Shown here: piece after piece, positions 10,920 through 23,890 of the stretch
Layout of the letters: the number at the start of each line of letters is the position of its first letter
Numbering within the stretch: position 1 is the stretch's first letter
Assembly (NCBI GenBank): GCA_963682055.1
Contig: OY821746.1
Span: forward strand, 26,044,481 to 26,108,480
Direction: 5' to 3'
Source of the DNA: Primula veris
Taxonomy: Eukaryota > Streptophyta > Magnoliopsida > Ericales > Primulaceae
Length of the DNA stretch: 64,000 nt
The notes under the pieces: generated by a model
The model's input: only the letters and a program-made list of their open reading frames with translations
What the model was told of the DNA's origin: nothing
The model's database searches: none
Program-made: the position numbers and the translations under genes

Positions 10920-13900
10920 ACAAAGGAAAAATCAAGATAAATTCAAGCTGAAAACTTCAACTAGAAAAAAGGAAAAATCTAGACTGGTAACTCTGAGCAT
11001 ACCAGTTACTAGTACATCTAGCAAGATGTCTTCATGTGGAAATCAATGTATTAACAGAAAAAAAAAATTAACTGGAAATCACAACACCAAAATAAGCAGG
11101 AAGAGTACAACCAACTTTTAGAATACCAAAAATTTAGGGGGAAAGAGGAAAACGCAGCTCGAGTCAAGGTCTCGTTATTTAAATACTTGTAATAATCATA
11201 TGAAAAGAACTGCTGAAACCGACGGGTAAACATAAATTTGGAAAAGAACAAAGACTAAAAGAAACCTTAATCACCCAAAATAGTTGAAAGCATCCAAAGA
11301 ACAAAGGCTAAAAGGAAACCTTAATCACCCCAAATAATTGTATCATCATAAATAGAATGGAAAGCCAATCAGGAAAAGAAGACTAAAAGGATTACAACTA
11401 AAGGCGCATTATGAAATAAAACACCGTCCTTAATCCACTTGGCTTTATTGTTATCAAGTCTGTTGGCTTTGAAACTATCCTGCCGCTATCAATTTTCATT
11501 TCACCCACCTTATTTTAGGACTAGGAAACACAGAATTTTCATTTGGTTTCATCAGAATTTTCGCACTAGAAAAGTTTGGCGTTGAGGAAGTAAGAACTTT
11601 ATCAACTGCTTCCAGCATTAACCAAAAACCCACATATTACTTGGACAAACTTTTCAGCAGTCCTTTGTAAGATTCTCTGTTACCCATTTAAATTGTTGTA
11701 TGAAGAGATTAATCCCACAATTGACAATAACATAACCAATGATATATAGCAAAACATCAGCTCAGGCTCAAAGTCACAGTCACTACTGATTGGTTCTCAA
11801 CTACAATATAACTGTGAATCACAAGACTCAAACACTGAAATTACTCGCAATCATTTACACACTGAAATTACTAATATAATTAAAAACAGTTACAAGATAC
11901 GCTCAAGCTGAAAACTTCAACTAGAAAAGAAGGAAAATTCTAGACGGGTAATTCTGTGCATACCAGTTACTAGTGCATCATCATCTAGCAAGCTCTTAAT
12001 GAGGAAATCAATGTATTAACAGGGGGGGAAAAATGAAACCGGAAATCACAACACTAAAATAGCCAGGAAGAGTACAACCAGCATTTTGAATACCAAAAAA
12101 TTAGGGGGAAAGAGGAAAACACGGCTCGAGTCGAGGTCTCTTTTTTAAAATACTTTTGATAATCATACGAAAAGAACTGCTTAAACCTACGGGTAGACAT
12201 AAAATTGGAACACTACCCAGAAATATAATTCTCAAGTACCCATCAATAGTTGATAACATCCAAAGAACAAAGACTAAAAGGAAACCTTGATCACCCAAAA
12301 CCATCTTAGCATCATAAATAGAATGAAAAGGCAATCAAGGAAAAAAAGACTAAAGGCGGATTATGAAATAAAACAGTCTAGTAACACCTTCCATAATCCA
12401 GTTGGCTTGTTGTTATCGAGTCTGTTGGCTTTTGAAACTATCATGCCGCTATTAATATTCGTTTCTCCCACCTTATTTTTAAAACCAAGAAACACAGAAT
12501 ATTTATTTGGTTTCATGAGAATTTTAGCAGTAGAAAAGTTTAGCGTTGAGGAAGTTAAAACTTTATCAACAGTTTTGACCAAAAACCACATATTATTTGG
12601 GGCAAACTTTTCAACAGTCCTTTGTAAGAATTACGTGTTACTTAAGCGGGGGAAGAGAAAAACATTGCTCGATTCACCGCCTTGTTTCATAAATACACCC
12701 TCTGATGGTAAAACTTGAGATCATCTTATGAAAAAAACTGTTTAAACCTACCAGTAAACACTTGCTGGAATACTAGCCAGCATTATAATTCACACATACC
12801 CCGTCAATACTTGATAGCATCCAAAAAACAAAGATAATATTCCTGAGACCAATTACATAGTTACTAACCATTTACAAAGCATAACCTTCAAAAACTCTTA
12901 CCTTATACCACTGCCCTTCGAACCGAACATGTAAGACTTCTTTCTTAAAACTCACAAACGCAAACTAAAGTAATGGCCTTAAAAGTAAAATCACTTGAAA
13001 AGAAATAGGAAAATTTCAAGCGATGTGCAAGAAAACCGCTTAAACCTACGGGTAAACATAAATAGGAACACTAGCCAACACTATAATTCTCAAGTGCCCA
13101 TCAATAGTTGTAGCAATTAGCATCCAAAGATAATATTCCTGAAACTAATTTTTTTTTTTTATATTTATGGTGCCATGATATATACTGAAGATGATATTAC
13201 TGTTTATTCTATAGATGTGATCGACTCTTAAGCACCAGACGTGTTCGAGCATGATAGAAAAGATGAACTAGAAGTTGCTACTAATAAGCATGTTGACAAA
13301 GATTATGAAGACATAGTTTGAATACTAACTTGCAAGAAATGGTTGCAGACTTGGATGATTTAAAAAAAAAAAGGGCGAGGTAACGTCTCTTATATTTCAT
13401 CACCAATAACTAAGGAATGACCTTTGCCGTCTATTTTTCAACCTACTATTTCAGAATTGAAAGATCTTCTGAGGCACCTAAAAGTATGTTTTCCTTAAAG
13501 ACAGAGAAACGATACCGGCAATCATCTCTAGTAAACTTAGTGGCCCACAAGAAGTAAAGTTAGTGCAGGTAATGAAGGAGCATATCGTGGATAAAACATA
13601 AACCAATCAGCTAAAGTGAATTGCAGGTACTTAAGGAGCATATCGTGGATAAAACATAAACCAATCAGCTAAAGTGAATTGCAGGTACTTAAGGAGCATA
13701 TCGTGGATAAAACATAAACCAATCAGCTAAAGTGAATTGCAGGTACTTAAGGAGCATATCGTGAATAAAACATAAACCAATCAGCTAAAGTGAATTGCAA
13801 TAGTTACTACTGTACAACTCAAACAAAAATGATTCATTTAGACAGATGAATATCCCAAAATTTTACTCAATCAAAACAGACTCAACTTTCAAACGGAGAA

Positions 13901-14490
13901 AATTAACTTCAAAAAACACGAAGGTAGTTTGGAGAGAATGAAAAAAAAAGACTAGCATGTTAGTTCATAGAGTGTCAATGCATTTACTTGCACCTTTCAT
14001 AAAGGAAATTAGGGGGGAAAGAGGAAAACGCAGCTCGAGTCAAGGTCTCTTTTTTTTTAAATACTTGTGATAATCATACGAAAAGAACTGCTTAAACCTA
14101 CGGATAAACATAAATTGGAACACTACCCAGCACTATAATTCTCAACTACCCATCAGGCCATCAATAGTTGAAAGCATCTAATGAACAAAGACTAAAAAGG
14201 AAACCTTGATCGCCCAAAATCATTGTATCATCAGAAATAGAATGAAAAGCAAATCAAGAAAAAAAGACTAAAGGCGCATTATGAAATAAAACAGTCTAGT
14301 AACACCGTCCTTAAACCAGTTGACTTATTGTTATCAAGTTTGTTGGCTTTGAAACTATCATGCTTCTATTAATTTTCGTTTATCCCACCTTATTTTAAGA
14401 CTAGGAAACGCAGAATTTTCAGTTGATTTTGGAAATCTTGTTTCATGAGAATTTTAGCACTAGAAAAGTTTGGCGTTAAGCGAGGAAGTA
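10920..14490. repeat. Degenerate non-coding repeat array (at least five partial copies)
   Basis: A block of up to ~760 bases beginning 'caagctgaaaacttcaacta' starts near 10943 and recurs about 960 bases later near 11901. Parts recur near 12720-12850, 13020-13150 and 13990-14490. Landmarks include 'ttagggggaaagaggaaaac' (near 11130, 12100, 14010), 'ttaaacctacgggtaaacata' variants (near 11210, 12180, 12730, 13035, 14093) and 'atgaaataaaaca' followed by 'gtccttaa' or similar. Copies differ by substitutions and indels and have no shared reading frame. No terminal repeats or transposon proteins were found, so the family is unassigned. Confidence 0.8.
13575..13799 (+). repeat. 58-bp tandem repeat, four copies
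   Basis: Units start at 13575, 13633, 13691 and 13749. Each begins 'aaggagcatatcgtg' and the first three end 'tgcaggtactt' or close to it. The copies are almost identical, so the array is recent. There are no unique spacers, which excludes CRISPR. Confidence 0.95.
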
Positions 14491-15557
14491 AGAACACACA
14501 AAAAATCATAATATGTTATTACAGTAACAATATATAGGTTTTAAAAAGAGTTGCCAAGAAAATATATTTAAGAGGCTGCTTGAATACATTATATATAAAT
14601 TATTTTGAAAAACACTAATAAAAAAAATTAATTTCTAAAAATTATGGGAGCTACGGTGGCAATCATTTGCCACATGGATGTTTTGCCCCTACATGTCACT
14701 AGTACACGATAATTGAAGAGTCCGATACATAAAGTGGAGTGTTGAACAGGTGTCTGACACAAGTACTTGCCCACATACATACATTGTATTTTTTTTAGAA
14801 TGTCCGTGCACCATACCATATATAAAAGTGTCATACAATTTGGTAAAAACTAATAAATAAATCCTACAAATTAATTAACGAAACTATAATTCAAATACAA
14901 TAAAAAAGTTACAAGTATGAAATTACTTGCTGCTTGTTGTGATAGGAACGATATGAAAAGGAAGTGTCCAAGCGAATGTTATAGTGAATTTATAAATTTT
15001 CTTAAAATTAATTTTAAGAAGGGGGAAGGTACATAAAAATATTATGTGAGTTAAGAAACGAATGTCAAAAGGGAAGGGAGAACGAAATTATAACACTGTT
15101 TTGGTTATATATAATCCTTCACCCTTTTGACACACTAATTATCAAAAAAAATACCATTGACACATAAAAACAAACCGGGAGTTAGCCCTAGCTCCTTCAG
15201 GGAGCAACCGCCTGGCGTGTGGGCCCAGACGAGGCTTAACCGCAGGTCAAACCTGCAGTCAACGTATGTACTAATTTTCAATGGTCTGCATACAGCCCAT
15301 TCGTTAAACACATGATGGGTCACATAGTGGACACCACCAACTGACCAGGTAACCAACTAGATACCAAATCATTAAGATTATGCATATCCATTACAAGCTA
15401 AGAAAAGAACAAGAGAATCAAATATGTAAGAAAGTCAATCATATTCATCTTAATACGTTTTTCAAACTTTCCAAGAAAATGCAGACATGGAAAACTATAC
15501 TCTGCACAAACACCAGTATCTCTACATCCGAAAGGGACAATCACACTAGATAGGAGA
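14491..15557. other. SCAMP 3' flank; no gene recognised
   Basis: AT-rich DNA. Between about 15170 and 15356 there is a GC-richer block that, read on the minus strand, has weak resemblance to RNA polymerase III A- and B-box words and could be a decayed SINE. This is not firm enough to name. Confidence 0.35.
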
Positions 15558-18500
15558 TCACTTGTTACCGCGGAAGTACATGTAAATTTTCTGCATAAAG
15601 AGATCAAAGCAAACATGTTTAGTGGAGTTTGCATGAACTTGTTTTAAAGAATACTAAAACCGTCTCAGAAGGTAATTAGTGAGGCCAAAAGCAGTTTCAC
15701 ATGTTCCAACATAAAAAAGCTGAGAATTGATAATGATATCTATACACTAACCTGAAGAACCCACAAGCTCAAAAGTGATTCCAAGCAGAAGAAAGCGAAT
15801 CCAATCAAATAGAAAACCTAAAACCAAACAAAGAGAGTTAGTAAATCGATTCACTGTCATACTTCAATAATCATCAAGGAAACACTTATAAAGAAAAAAA
15901 CAAGAAAAACTGCACAAAGAACACTTCAAGTTTTCATTGCTCAAAGTATCCAAATTCCAACGCATTAACTTTTACGTCTCGGCAAACTGATTATTTATGT
16001 AAATCACTAGAGGTCTGCCTAATGAAACTCTATTTCTTTTCACATCATAATGTTTAGTGTATGAGACTTATCTTTAGATAAGCAACTCCTAGAACATGTG
16101 GCAAGTTAATTTTTGTAGAATCTGATAATAATAGTTCACAAAATAATTCAACAGTAAAGGTTTACAATAAAAAGCGTTAAAACCCAACCAAAAAACACTT
16201 TCAGATATAGAACGATGTAACATGTACATTAAGAAACAGTTGAAAAGTACATTTTAAAGTTAAATAAAAACAACAGTCAAAAGATTTACAAAGGGAAAGA
16301 CTTCAAATCAAAGCACTATTTTCTGCACAACATGCTGCACATGTCTTAACACTCTTCTAATTACAATTCAAACTCATAACTCTTATCAGAAATTTAAATG
16401 CCTGTCAACAAAGATTGATAAGGTCTATACCATACTGACTAATTGTCAAGGGATCAGATTTCAGGCAACAACCTCACTGAAACCACTCACCGGTAAGAAA
16501 AAACTCGCAAATGATTCTCAGTGCAATATAAGTACTGCTATCTCGTTAGCAGCTTAGCATTTTAGTTCTGTTAACACTAAAAAAGAACAAGGATAACAGA
16601 ACACTCATACAGCCAACCAAAGAATAAAATAGAAGGACCAACAAACGGATTGGACTCAGAGACAAAAAAGAAAAGACAATGAAAACAAAGGAAAGAACAT
16701 AATAAAATTTACCCCAACCACCACACTTCCAGAAAACAGATCCAAAGCAGGAAGGATGCCCCTGAAATAAATTAAAACAAAACAGTCAAGAAATCACTAA
16801 TAATAGAAGAGTGACTTAAAAAAGTAGAAACGCTGTGTCATGAAAAGCCAGAAGGAAAATGATTCCTCAGAAGAATGCCAGCTAAGATATAATTGCACGG
16901 AAGATAAAAAAAGGATGGTTAAAAAAATTAATTTATGATTACAGAAGGAAGCATTTTCGTTGTTACTAAATAGAAAAGAAAAAAAGTTAACTTTATCAAT
17001 AAAGTGATGAATTTGGGAGTCAAAATAACAAACTGAAACAAGTTGGCCTTGAAGCATGACCATCATGAGATATTCCATCGTGAACAAATCTTACAGAAGA
17101 GAAAAGTAGTCCAGATCCACGATAACAAGTATGTAATCATGAAGCATACACCATTTTATAAACTACGAGGTGCAGTGGGAAGCACATTAGAAGGACAAAA
17201 AGATCCTTATATTTCAGAATCTACGATCCTACGAGTTATATCATTGTTTCAACACTGGAAGTGAAACACTAGTGTTCACAACAATACATTTACCACCAAT
17301 TTGGAACCAGTACAAATATTTTTCAAGCTTGCAAACTTTTTATGGTTTAAAACTACCATAATCTTTTTCTAAATCTCCTAAATGTTCCAATATCTTTACT
17401 GTTCTATAAAATGTTTAAAATTTTAACAAATCTATAACGTGCTAAACATATTAATACAACGTAGCCGATTCAATATTTTGAAAGGCTTGCATGATCAGAT
17501 AAGAAAGCGAAAATTCAACTAGAAAATTTTAAAAGATGTGAATATTGAACAACACAAGGCTAGTGCTCAAATAAATTTAAGATCATTGGACACTCACAAC
17601 ACAAAAACCACATAAATGAAGATGAGATTTATAAGACAGTATTTAAATCATGAACCAATTATTTTCCTAATCGGTTGAGATAAAATTCTACTATGCCATG
17701 TGCGCCAATAGAGTCGGTGAAAGTTTGGTTGTGTGGCTACAAAGAAGGAGAGTAACTTACGCTAACGAGTTTCCATGGAAAACAACTGGGGGAGCTATAG
17801 CAGCAAATATGCAAAAAGCAATGTGTAGCTGCAAAAGGTAAAATCAACAAAGACATGGGACAATCAGTATGCAATCAAAAAGAAAACTAAAGATTGTTAA
17901 ATTAAAATTACCGCACTAACCAAATAGAACATGAAAAACCATCCGAACTTCAGTGCACTGTCAGTCCTGCAATGTTGGTAGGTTGTAAATAGCAAATACT
18001 GTAAGTATCAAAGATAATTGCAAACCATTTAAAAAAGATAAATCCACTATTGCATGTTATAAAGAATGTGTTTTCACAGTGCCAAATTGCATATTAAAAA
18101 AAGTGAACGACCTTCACACTCTAAGGCAACACCGAATGCAACAAGCTATTAATTGGTAAGACAGCTGGTTTATTTAATTAGTTAAATTTAAGTATCTAAA
18201 GTCTCAAAGCTCTTCTGGGGGGACCAAACAAATATTATCAATTGACATTGTCACATAGGTGCCATTAGAAGGAAAAAGAATTCTGTTAGGAAGTAATCTG
18301 TATCGTTCAAATTAAATATTTTTAGGTTTTATAGATGTTTACTGTTCTTATTTTGATAGTTTCTTCCCCCTAAACAGCATCTCTTTCGTTTCACACTTCT
18401 GCTTCATAACCTATAATCTTTCTAATTGTATACCCAGTGTCTATAAAATACCTTATAGACACTCTCAGTTAACTTTATAGGTACCGTATAAGTATATAAT

Positions 18501-21500
18501 TCTCTTTGCAAAAGCATTCATTTTACAGACAATGGTATGGTTACAGATAGCAATCCCTGATTGCTGTAAATCAACCTATGAATATCAGAAGCAAGGACAC
18601 CATTGATAATTCCACTCCCTATAGCAATTTACCTGGCTGCCTGGCTCGTTAAGGAGAGAGAACCCACAAAAAATCTAACTTAAATTTGTTAAACCAGTGA
18701 AAGGAACGAAACTAGAGGAGAACCCATACATAGAAGTTAAAATAAGCAGTCACTCTGTGAATGAAGAGTGCGTCACAGACTAAAAATCAATATGGTAATT
18801 CAAGAGAACAACAATGTAAAGGGGGAAAGACGATTTACCTCATTGCCCGATAAAGTGGCCTATACCATAGAACATACGAAAGTGGCAACCCGAGTATAGC
18901 ATAGATTGTTGCCAGGAAAAAGATTTTTACACCTGCAATTAGTGAACCGTTAACAAGCTTTATATAAAGCCTTACTAAAACTTTTAAGACGATGATGTAA
19001 TACGTTACCTCCCCCTTTAATCCAACAAACAATCACAGCAAGAAGGTTGAACAGAAGACAAAATACAATTCCTGCACCACAAGGGAAATACTTAATATAT
19101 ATACAAATGGAAGGGGGATACACGAAGAGCAAATAGAGTCGATGAATGAGCAAACACAATAGCTTCTAACAAAAGATGTAGACAAATAGAGTCTTTAAAG
19201 GAAAAGGAAGCATCCTAGTGACTCAATCCTTGTTCAAAATGGACTTTCCACCAATATTGATGTGGCTGCCTTAGGAAACAAGATAACATAAGGTTATGAA
19301 AGATACCTAACCAACTTGCAAAAGCCAGATACTGCAACCTTTGAGCATGAACAGGAATTTCATTTGCAATGTCGTGATGTATTATTGGAAAAAATGGAGG
19401 CCATGTCTTATCATCAGTGGGAATACCAGCTGAAATGCAATAACCAAGGCTTATAAATCAGAATTTAGTCAATTTAAAATTTGTTTGTTTTTAAGAGAGG
19501 CAATAGAGTTAATCTCAAACACATGGTATATTGGGCTTCAATATAACAGCTTACCACTGGTTACAGCCTCCTCTCTCCGTTTTATTTCCTGAAAAGAAAA
19601 GTAGGAGTTTCAGCAATAATTCAAGCCCACAGACCACAGAAGGATAAAATTACACAAGAAAACTCTTAACGAACAGAATGATCAAATAAAAAGAAGGCAT
19701 GATAACTAACTCGTTCCCTTCTCTTCAAATCTGCCTCCCAATTCGCAAGCTCCTTCTCTTTTTTCTTACCATCCTGTGATATTGACACCACGTGATCATA
19801 AACTCATTACTGCTGCACTAGTGATATCAAAATGTAGATGCAAGTGAAAACTAACAGCAAAAAAATTACATTCATAGTGTCCAGTGGGATGTCAACAGTT
19901 GCATCATGTTTTTGTCCGAACCCCAGGGTTTGGGCCACCATCTGAGGAATTCTCGGCTTTGAACCAGGACGGGTACCATTCTGTGCATAGAGAGAAAAAT
20001 AAAATAAAAGCAATATATATAATACAGTGGGGGAAAATTTAACGCATTGTACACTTAAAGAGCAAACAAGGCACCACTACATGAGGTTATAAAAGAAAAG
20101 ATGGAACTGGCTTATTTCAGCTAAGAAAGTATGCATATATTACTATTACTATTAGAAATCAATCTTATTTAAGGATAGCAAAACAAAATGCCCAAGTTCC
20201 AACATTGGCAACAACAAGACTCACCTCCATTGGTGCATCTATGGAACTGGTGTCCATAACTTAGGCATTTGATGAGCATTTACTTACTAAATGGAGGGAG
20301 AAATGTCAGCCTACTAATTATACAGATACATGAATCTGTATGTCTACTAGAGTGCTTCTAGCCATTTTAAAATAAGCACGAAATATTCACAAATTTCAAG
20401 ATCAGGAGAGTGTGCACTTTTGAAACATTTGAGGAGTACTTCTATTTTCTATATCATTGCAGAATTTCCTAAGGAAAATGAAAGGGATTGTGTGTCAAGG
20501 ACACGGCAAAATATTGTGTGAACCGGGTCCACCCAAAATATAGAGTGCCAAACCAATAATAATCTTGTGTTTTATTTTAATTCAATTTTAAAGGGGGCCT
20601 CACCAAGCTATCCCATGTTTCTTTTGGGTTCTTATTGGCTTGACAGACTAAAAAATAGTGGACCGGGTTCACCCAATGCGTATTCCAACGACGCATATTA
20701 ATTTTTGAATCTGCAATTCTAAAACAGTTGAGGGTGACTCTTATTATGTAGGTTGACCGGTGTTAGCTAACGAGATAATATATGCTGACACGATTTCTTA
20801 TGCGTAACACATCACATTTTAGAAATTCCAAATGAATTATTCATTAGTTTCTAGATGCAATGTCACTAACACCCTAAACTAGGGACTTCATAGTTTCAGA
20901 TTCAGTACCTATCACCTCTACAAACACTGTTATACCCCAAGCAAGAGCACAACACACTTAATCAAATTTAGAAGTACAAATGCACTTGAGCAGAAAGACA
21001 AGGAGAATTACATCTTTACGTAAAAAAAACACTCATAGGTCAATTACATGTTTGTGAAGTTGAGTAGCGATTCTGTAATTAAAACCATTTCGTATATTTC
21101 TTCTTTCTAAATAAAAGAATAAATGCTTGGCAACTAAGTTATACCTTACACATAAACAATAGTAATGGTAATATAGCTATACATACACAATATTGTATGT
21201 ATATCACTAATCATTTCCTTTTGCCCAAATCAAACTCAGAAGTGTGGATGCTTACATATCTAAACAGATTCAATAATGCCGAGAGATATTGCCCGGAAAT
21301 GCTAGTGAATATGTACTAACAAAATAACAAGCCGATGACAATTCTGTTACACTTTTGTGTCAGACTGTGCAGTGTGCACCAACTACCATTACTGAACCAC
21401 TTTACATAGGTTAATTTTCCACTCAACGGAAAAACGCTTGACAACTAGATTAAACATGCATATTTGTGAAATATTAAACAATACCCATTTTAAAACAGAT

Positions 21501-22371
21501 TGTGTTACATATTCCCAAACAAACCACAACATATTGAAATCTGTGTTACATGGATACTTTTGAAATTTTTTATATTTTGGAGTATCGGCTACGTGATTCA
21601 GAGTATTGTTTACGTAGTAGATACGGATACGCCACCGATAGGGTTATCCGAAACGTTGGGCCAAATTTGACTTTTTATATAATTTATTATTTTGAAAAGT
21701 GAACATGCCATTATCCAGTTATATGATGGGTCTAATCATGGTTTAACAATATAAAAAGTGATTTTTTATTTGATAAGTTTCAGATAAAAGTTTAATAAAA
21801 ACTAAATTGGTCGCATGCGACTACACAAAAGGCTCGATCGACAGTCTATTTCATAACCTCCGACTCAACACGTATGAGTAATCCATATATTTGACTTCTT
21901 TCTTTTTCAAATATATATTTTTGATATGTTATGTAAATCTGAACATTTATACAAAAAAAAAAAATCCATGCAACATGGATTGTAACAATATTAGAAGAGG
22001 AAATGTAGATATATCTAAAAATAAATGTTTACTCAATTATTATTCCTAAATGACCGAAAAATAGCTTGTATTTAGCAACTAGATTTTATTTTTATTTGGC
22101 AACTAGATAATATATAGTAACATAATCAGGTATATTATCCACTAAATAAGAAAATCAAATCTAGATCCAGTAATATAGCCTCAAACTAAAAATAGAAACC
22201 GGATATTTATATATAGATCTATTATAATTAGGGCTTTGCAGATATTCAACACTAAATAGAGTAAGATTAAAAACAAAAAACAAAAAAGAAGTTTTATTTA
22301 TTATTTAAATATACCGAAAAAGGATTGACTTCTTCTTCATCAAAAGGGTTTGGATCTCCTCTGCTCGCCAT
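15558..22371 (-). CDS. SCAMP: Secretory carrier-associated membrane protein (SCAMP), 12 exons
   Basis: Exons (minus strand): 22371-22315, 19980-19870, 19773-19711, 19588-19555, 19429-19307, 19071-19009, 18932-18839, 17966-17912, 17828-17761, 16761-16713, 15817-15752, 15590-15558. They sum to 816 nt and 271 residues, all with GT-AG borders and kept phase. The N-terminus carries two NPF motifs (residues 8-10 and 16-18), which bind EH-domain endocytic proteins. A Lys/Glu-rich coiled coil follows at about 57-90. Four membrane spans come next, with the conserved SCAMP 'E-peptide' region ([13 protein letters not shown]) between spans two and three. The protein ends in a short tail, YMYFRGNK. SCAMPs act in post-Golgi and endocytic membrane traffic. 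Intron 1 is 2.3 kb and holds a MITE. The start is the only ATG that opens the NPF-containing N-terminus. Confidence 0.93.
20515..20675. mobile_element. Short MITE-like inverted repeat in SCAMP intron 1
   Basis: The ends are imperfect inverted repeats: left 'gtgaaccgggtccac', then 'tgccaaaccaataataa'; the right end read in reverse gives 'gtgaacccggtccac', then 'tgtcaagccaataagaa'. The ~160-bp interior is non-coding. No clear target-site duplication was identified, so the superfamily is not assigned. Confidence 0.55.
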
Positions 22372-23129
22372 TGCGTATTATTCGAAAATCTATAGATATA
22401 GAGAGAGAAAGTTATGTATGTATATATTTAAGTGAGTAAAGTAGTGAGGGGTTGGAGATATCGATGACGATGAAAATAATATTAAAATTACACGCGTTTC
22501 TGTTTTACTTTTACAGTAATGGTCCAAATGTTTTAACTATAACATGTAATGATCCCATGTTTTTTGAAAGTGACGGATATGGTTTGAAAATGTTAAAAGG
22601 AAACCGTCTCATATCTCCATTTTCTTGTTTTATCAGGTATGTGTAATTAATTATACTGTATCTACTAGTATAAAAACAAATCAATAAGGAAATAAATGTT
22701 TGTGCCCACCTATTGTAATTTTGAGTTGATTATACATTGTGAATTGATTAGGTAAGACAATTTATCGAGTAATCGAGCTATGACACAGATTTGCACTAGT
22801 AGAAAACGAGGTACAACACGTATTTGCACAATCGTTTATTCAATTGTAGGACCAATACCACTTCCTTTTCTCCTATTTGTATTAAAGAGCATCAAGAATT
22901 AAGTAGATAAACAATAATCAAATTTCTGAATGCAGATTCGCTTGGAAATCCAAGTTTGCACTTATGGTATTTGCTTTTGAAATATTTTTATCAAATCAAT
23001 ACATTACAGTGCAACAATATACAAGAACACATTTATCACTGTATATATCTATTACCTTCCCCTCGACTCAAATTTTATGGTAAAACTAAAATTACTTGAT
23101 TTCGCAACGCTGTCGGAGGAAAAAAAATA
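22372..23129 (-). promoter_or_regulatory. SCAMP upstream region, cut off by a retrotransposon
   Basis: This is the 5' flank of SCAMP. A pyrimidine-rich leader (on the minus strand) lies just before the start codon, and an AT-rich 'ttaaatatatac' stretch near 22420-22435 could serve as a TATA region. The retrotransposon starts 764 bases upstream of the ATG, so any more distal promoter elements are now about 11 kb further away. Confidence 0.45.
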
Positions 23130-23134
23130 TACAT
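23130..23134. repeat. Left target-site duplication (TACAT) of the LTR retrotransposon
   Basis: TACAT directly precedes the 5' LTR and is repeated directly after the 3' LTR at 34130-34134. A 5-bp duplication is the expected integrase signature. Confidence 0.95.
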
Positions 23135-23829
23135 TGGCGAGGGAATGTCAATGTCCCCTCGTCCGGACCGATATCACCACAGAAATTAACAAACCGGGGC
23201 CCTGTACAGCGGATGTATCATCACCCCGGCTCAATACCAAACGGGGTGAAGCTAGGCCGGCTCGAAGAAGCGTACTCGATACGCTTCACCAATTAATGCT
23301 GCTGCCCCCTTTGGGGGGGCCCCCCTGACGTTTCATCGACGTGGCCCAATCACAGGGCACCTCCAGTGGGCCCCGGGAAGGGACAGTACTCCTGTCAGAG
23401 TCATAAATGACTAACGCCGTTGGATCAGCATCTTACAATACAGTGATCCAAGGGTTAATACACCTCTGAACCTCACTATAAATACCCCCCCTAATCCTGC
23501 TTAGAGGGGGACGCACAAAAGAGGGAGGAGAGAGAAAGCTAAAACGACCCGGACCACCAGAATATCAACCGTGACATCTGACGCCACGACTCGTAACTGG
23601 ACCAAGCCCTCATCCTTAAATATATTCTTACATTCAGTCTATACCGACACTGACTCGATCGTCGGAGAGGGAAAACCTGGTACCAACCCCGGGCCCCTGT
23701 TCGTTTCTTGTGCAGGCTTAGAGAGCACCTCGACGACGAAGCAGATACCACTTACGTCACGACCCTGGAAGATCGGAGCCGACGCGAATAATACGTAAGC
23801 CGAGCTTGGGAAGAAAATCAGGCTCGCCA
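23135..23829 (+). repeat. 5' LTR
   Basis: It begins TGGCGAGG and ends GCTCGCCA. Compared with the 3' LTR (offset 10,300) I see two differences: A at 23413 and A at 23438, both G in the 3' copy. A GC-rich stem (GGGGGGGCCCCCC-like) lies near 23310-23325. Confidence 0.97.
23476..23484 (+). promoter_or_regulatory. LTR TATA box
   Basis: CTATAAATA lies in the middle of the LTR, in a good position to drive the genomic transcript. The same box is in the 3' LTR at 33776-33784 and could drive read-out into the DNA to the right. Confidence 0.75.
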
Positions 23830-23830
23830 A

Positions 23831-23848
23831 TTGGCGCCGTCTGTGGGA
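23831..23848 (+). other. Primer-binding site for minus-strand synthesis
   Basis: TTGGCGCCGTCTGTGGGA starts one base after the 5' LTR. The first bases (TGGCGCCGT) are complementary to the 3' end of plant tRNA-Asp; the remainder matches less well, so the primer identity is an inference. Confidence 0.7.
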
Positions 23849-23890
23849 AACTGAAGCACGCTAGCTCCGACAATCCGTTTCCAAGGATCG

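Noticed and set aside
12101..12718. Short open frames on both strands within the 10.9-14.5 kb array
   Set aside because: The frames are not conserved between copies of the repeat, so they are unlikely to be coding.
13575..13799. CRISPR array
   Set aside because: The 58-bp units are directly adjacent with no spacers, in a plant nuclear genome.
15135..15356. Possible tRNA-derived SINE on the minus strand
   Set aside because: A-box-like and B-box-like words are present, but they are spaced about 80 bases apart, longer than usual, and no target duplication or family match could be established.
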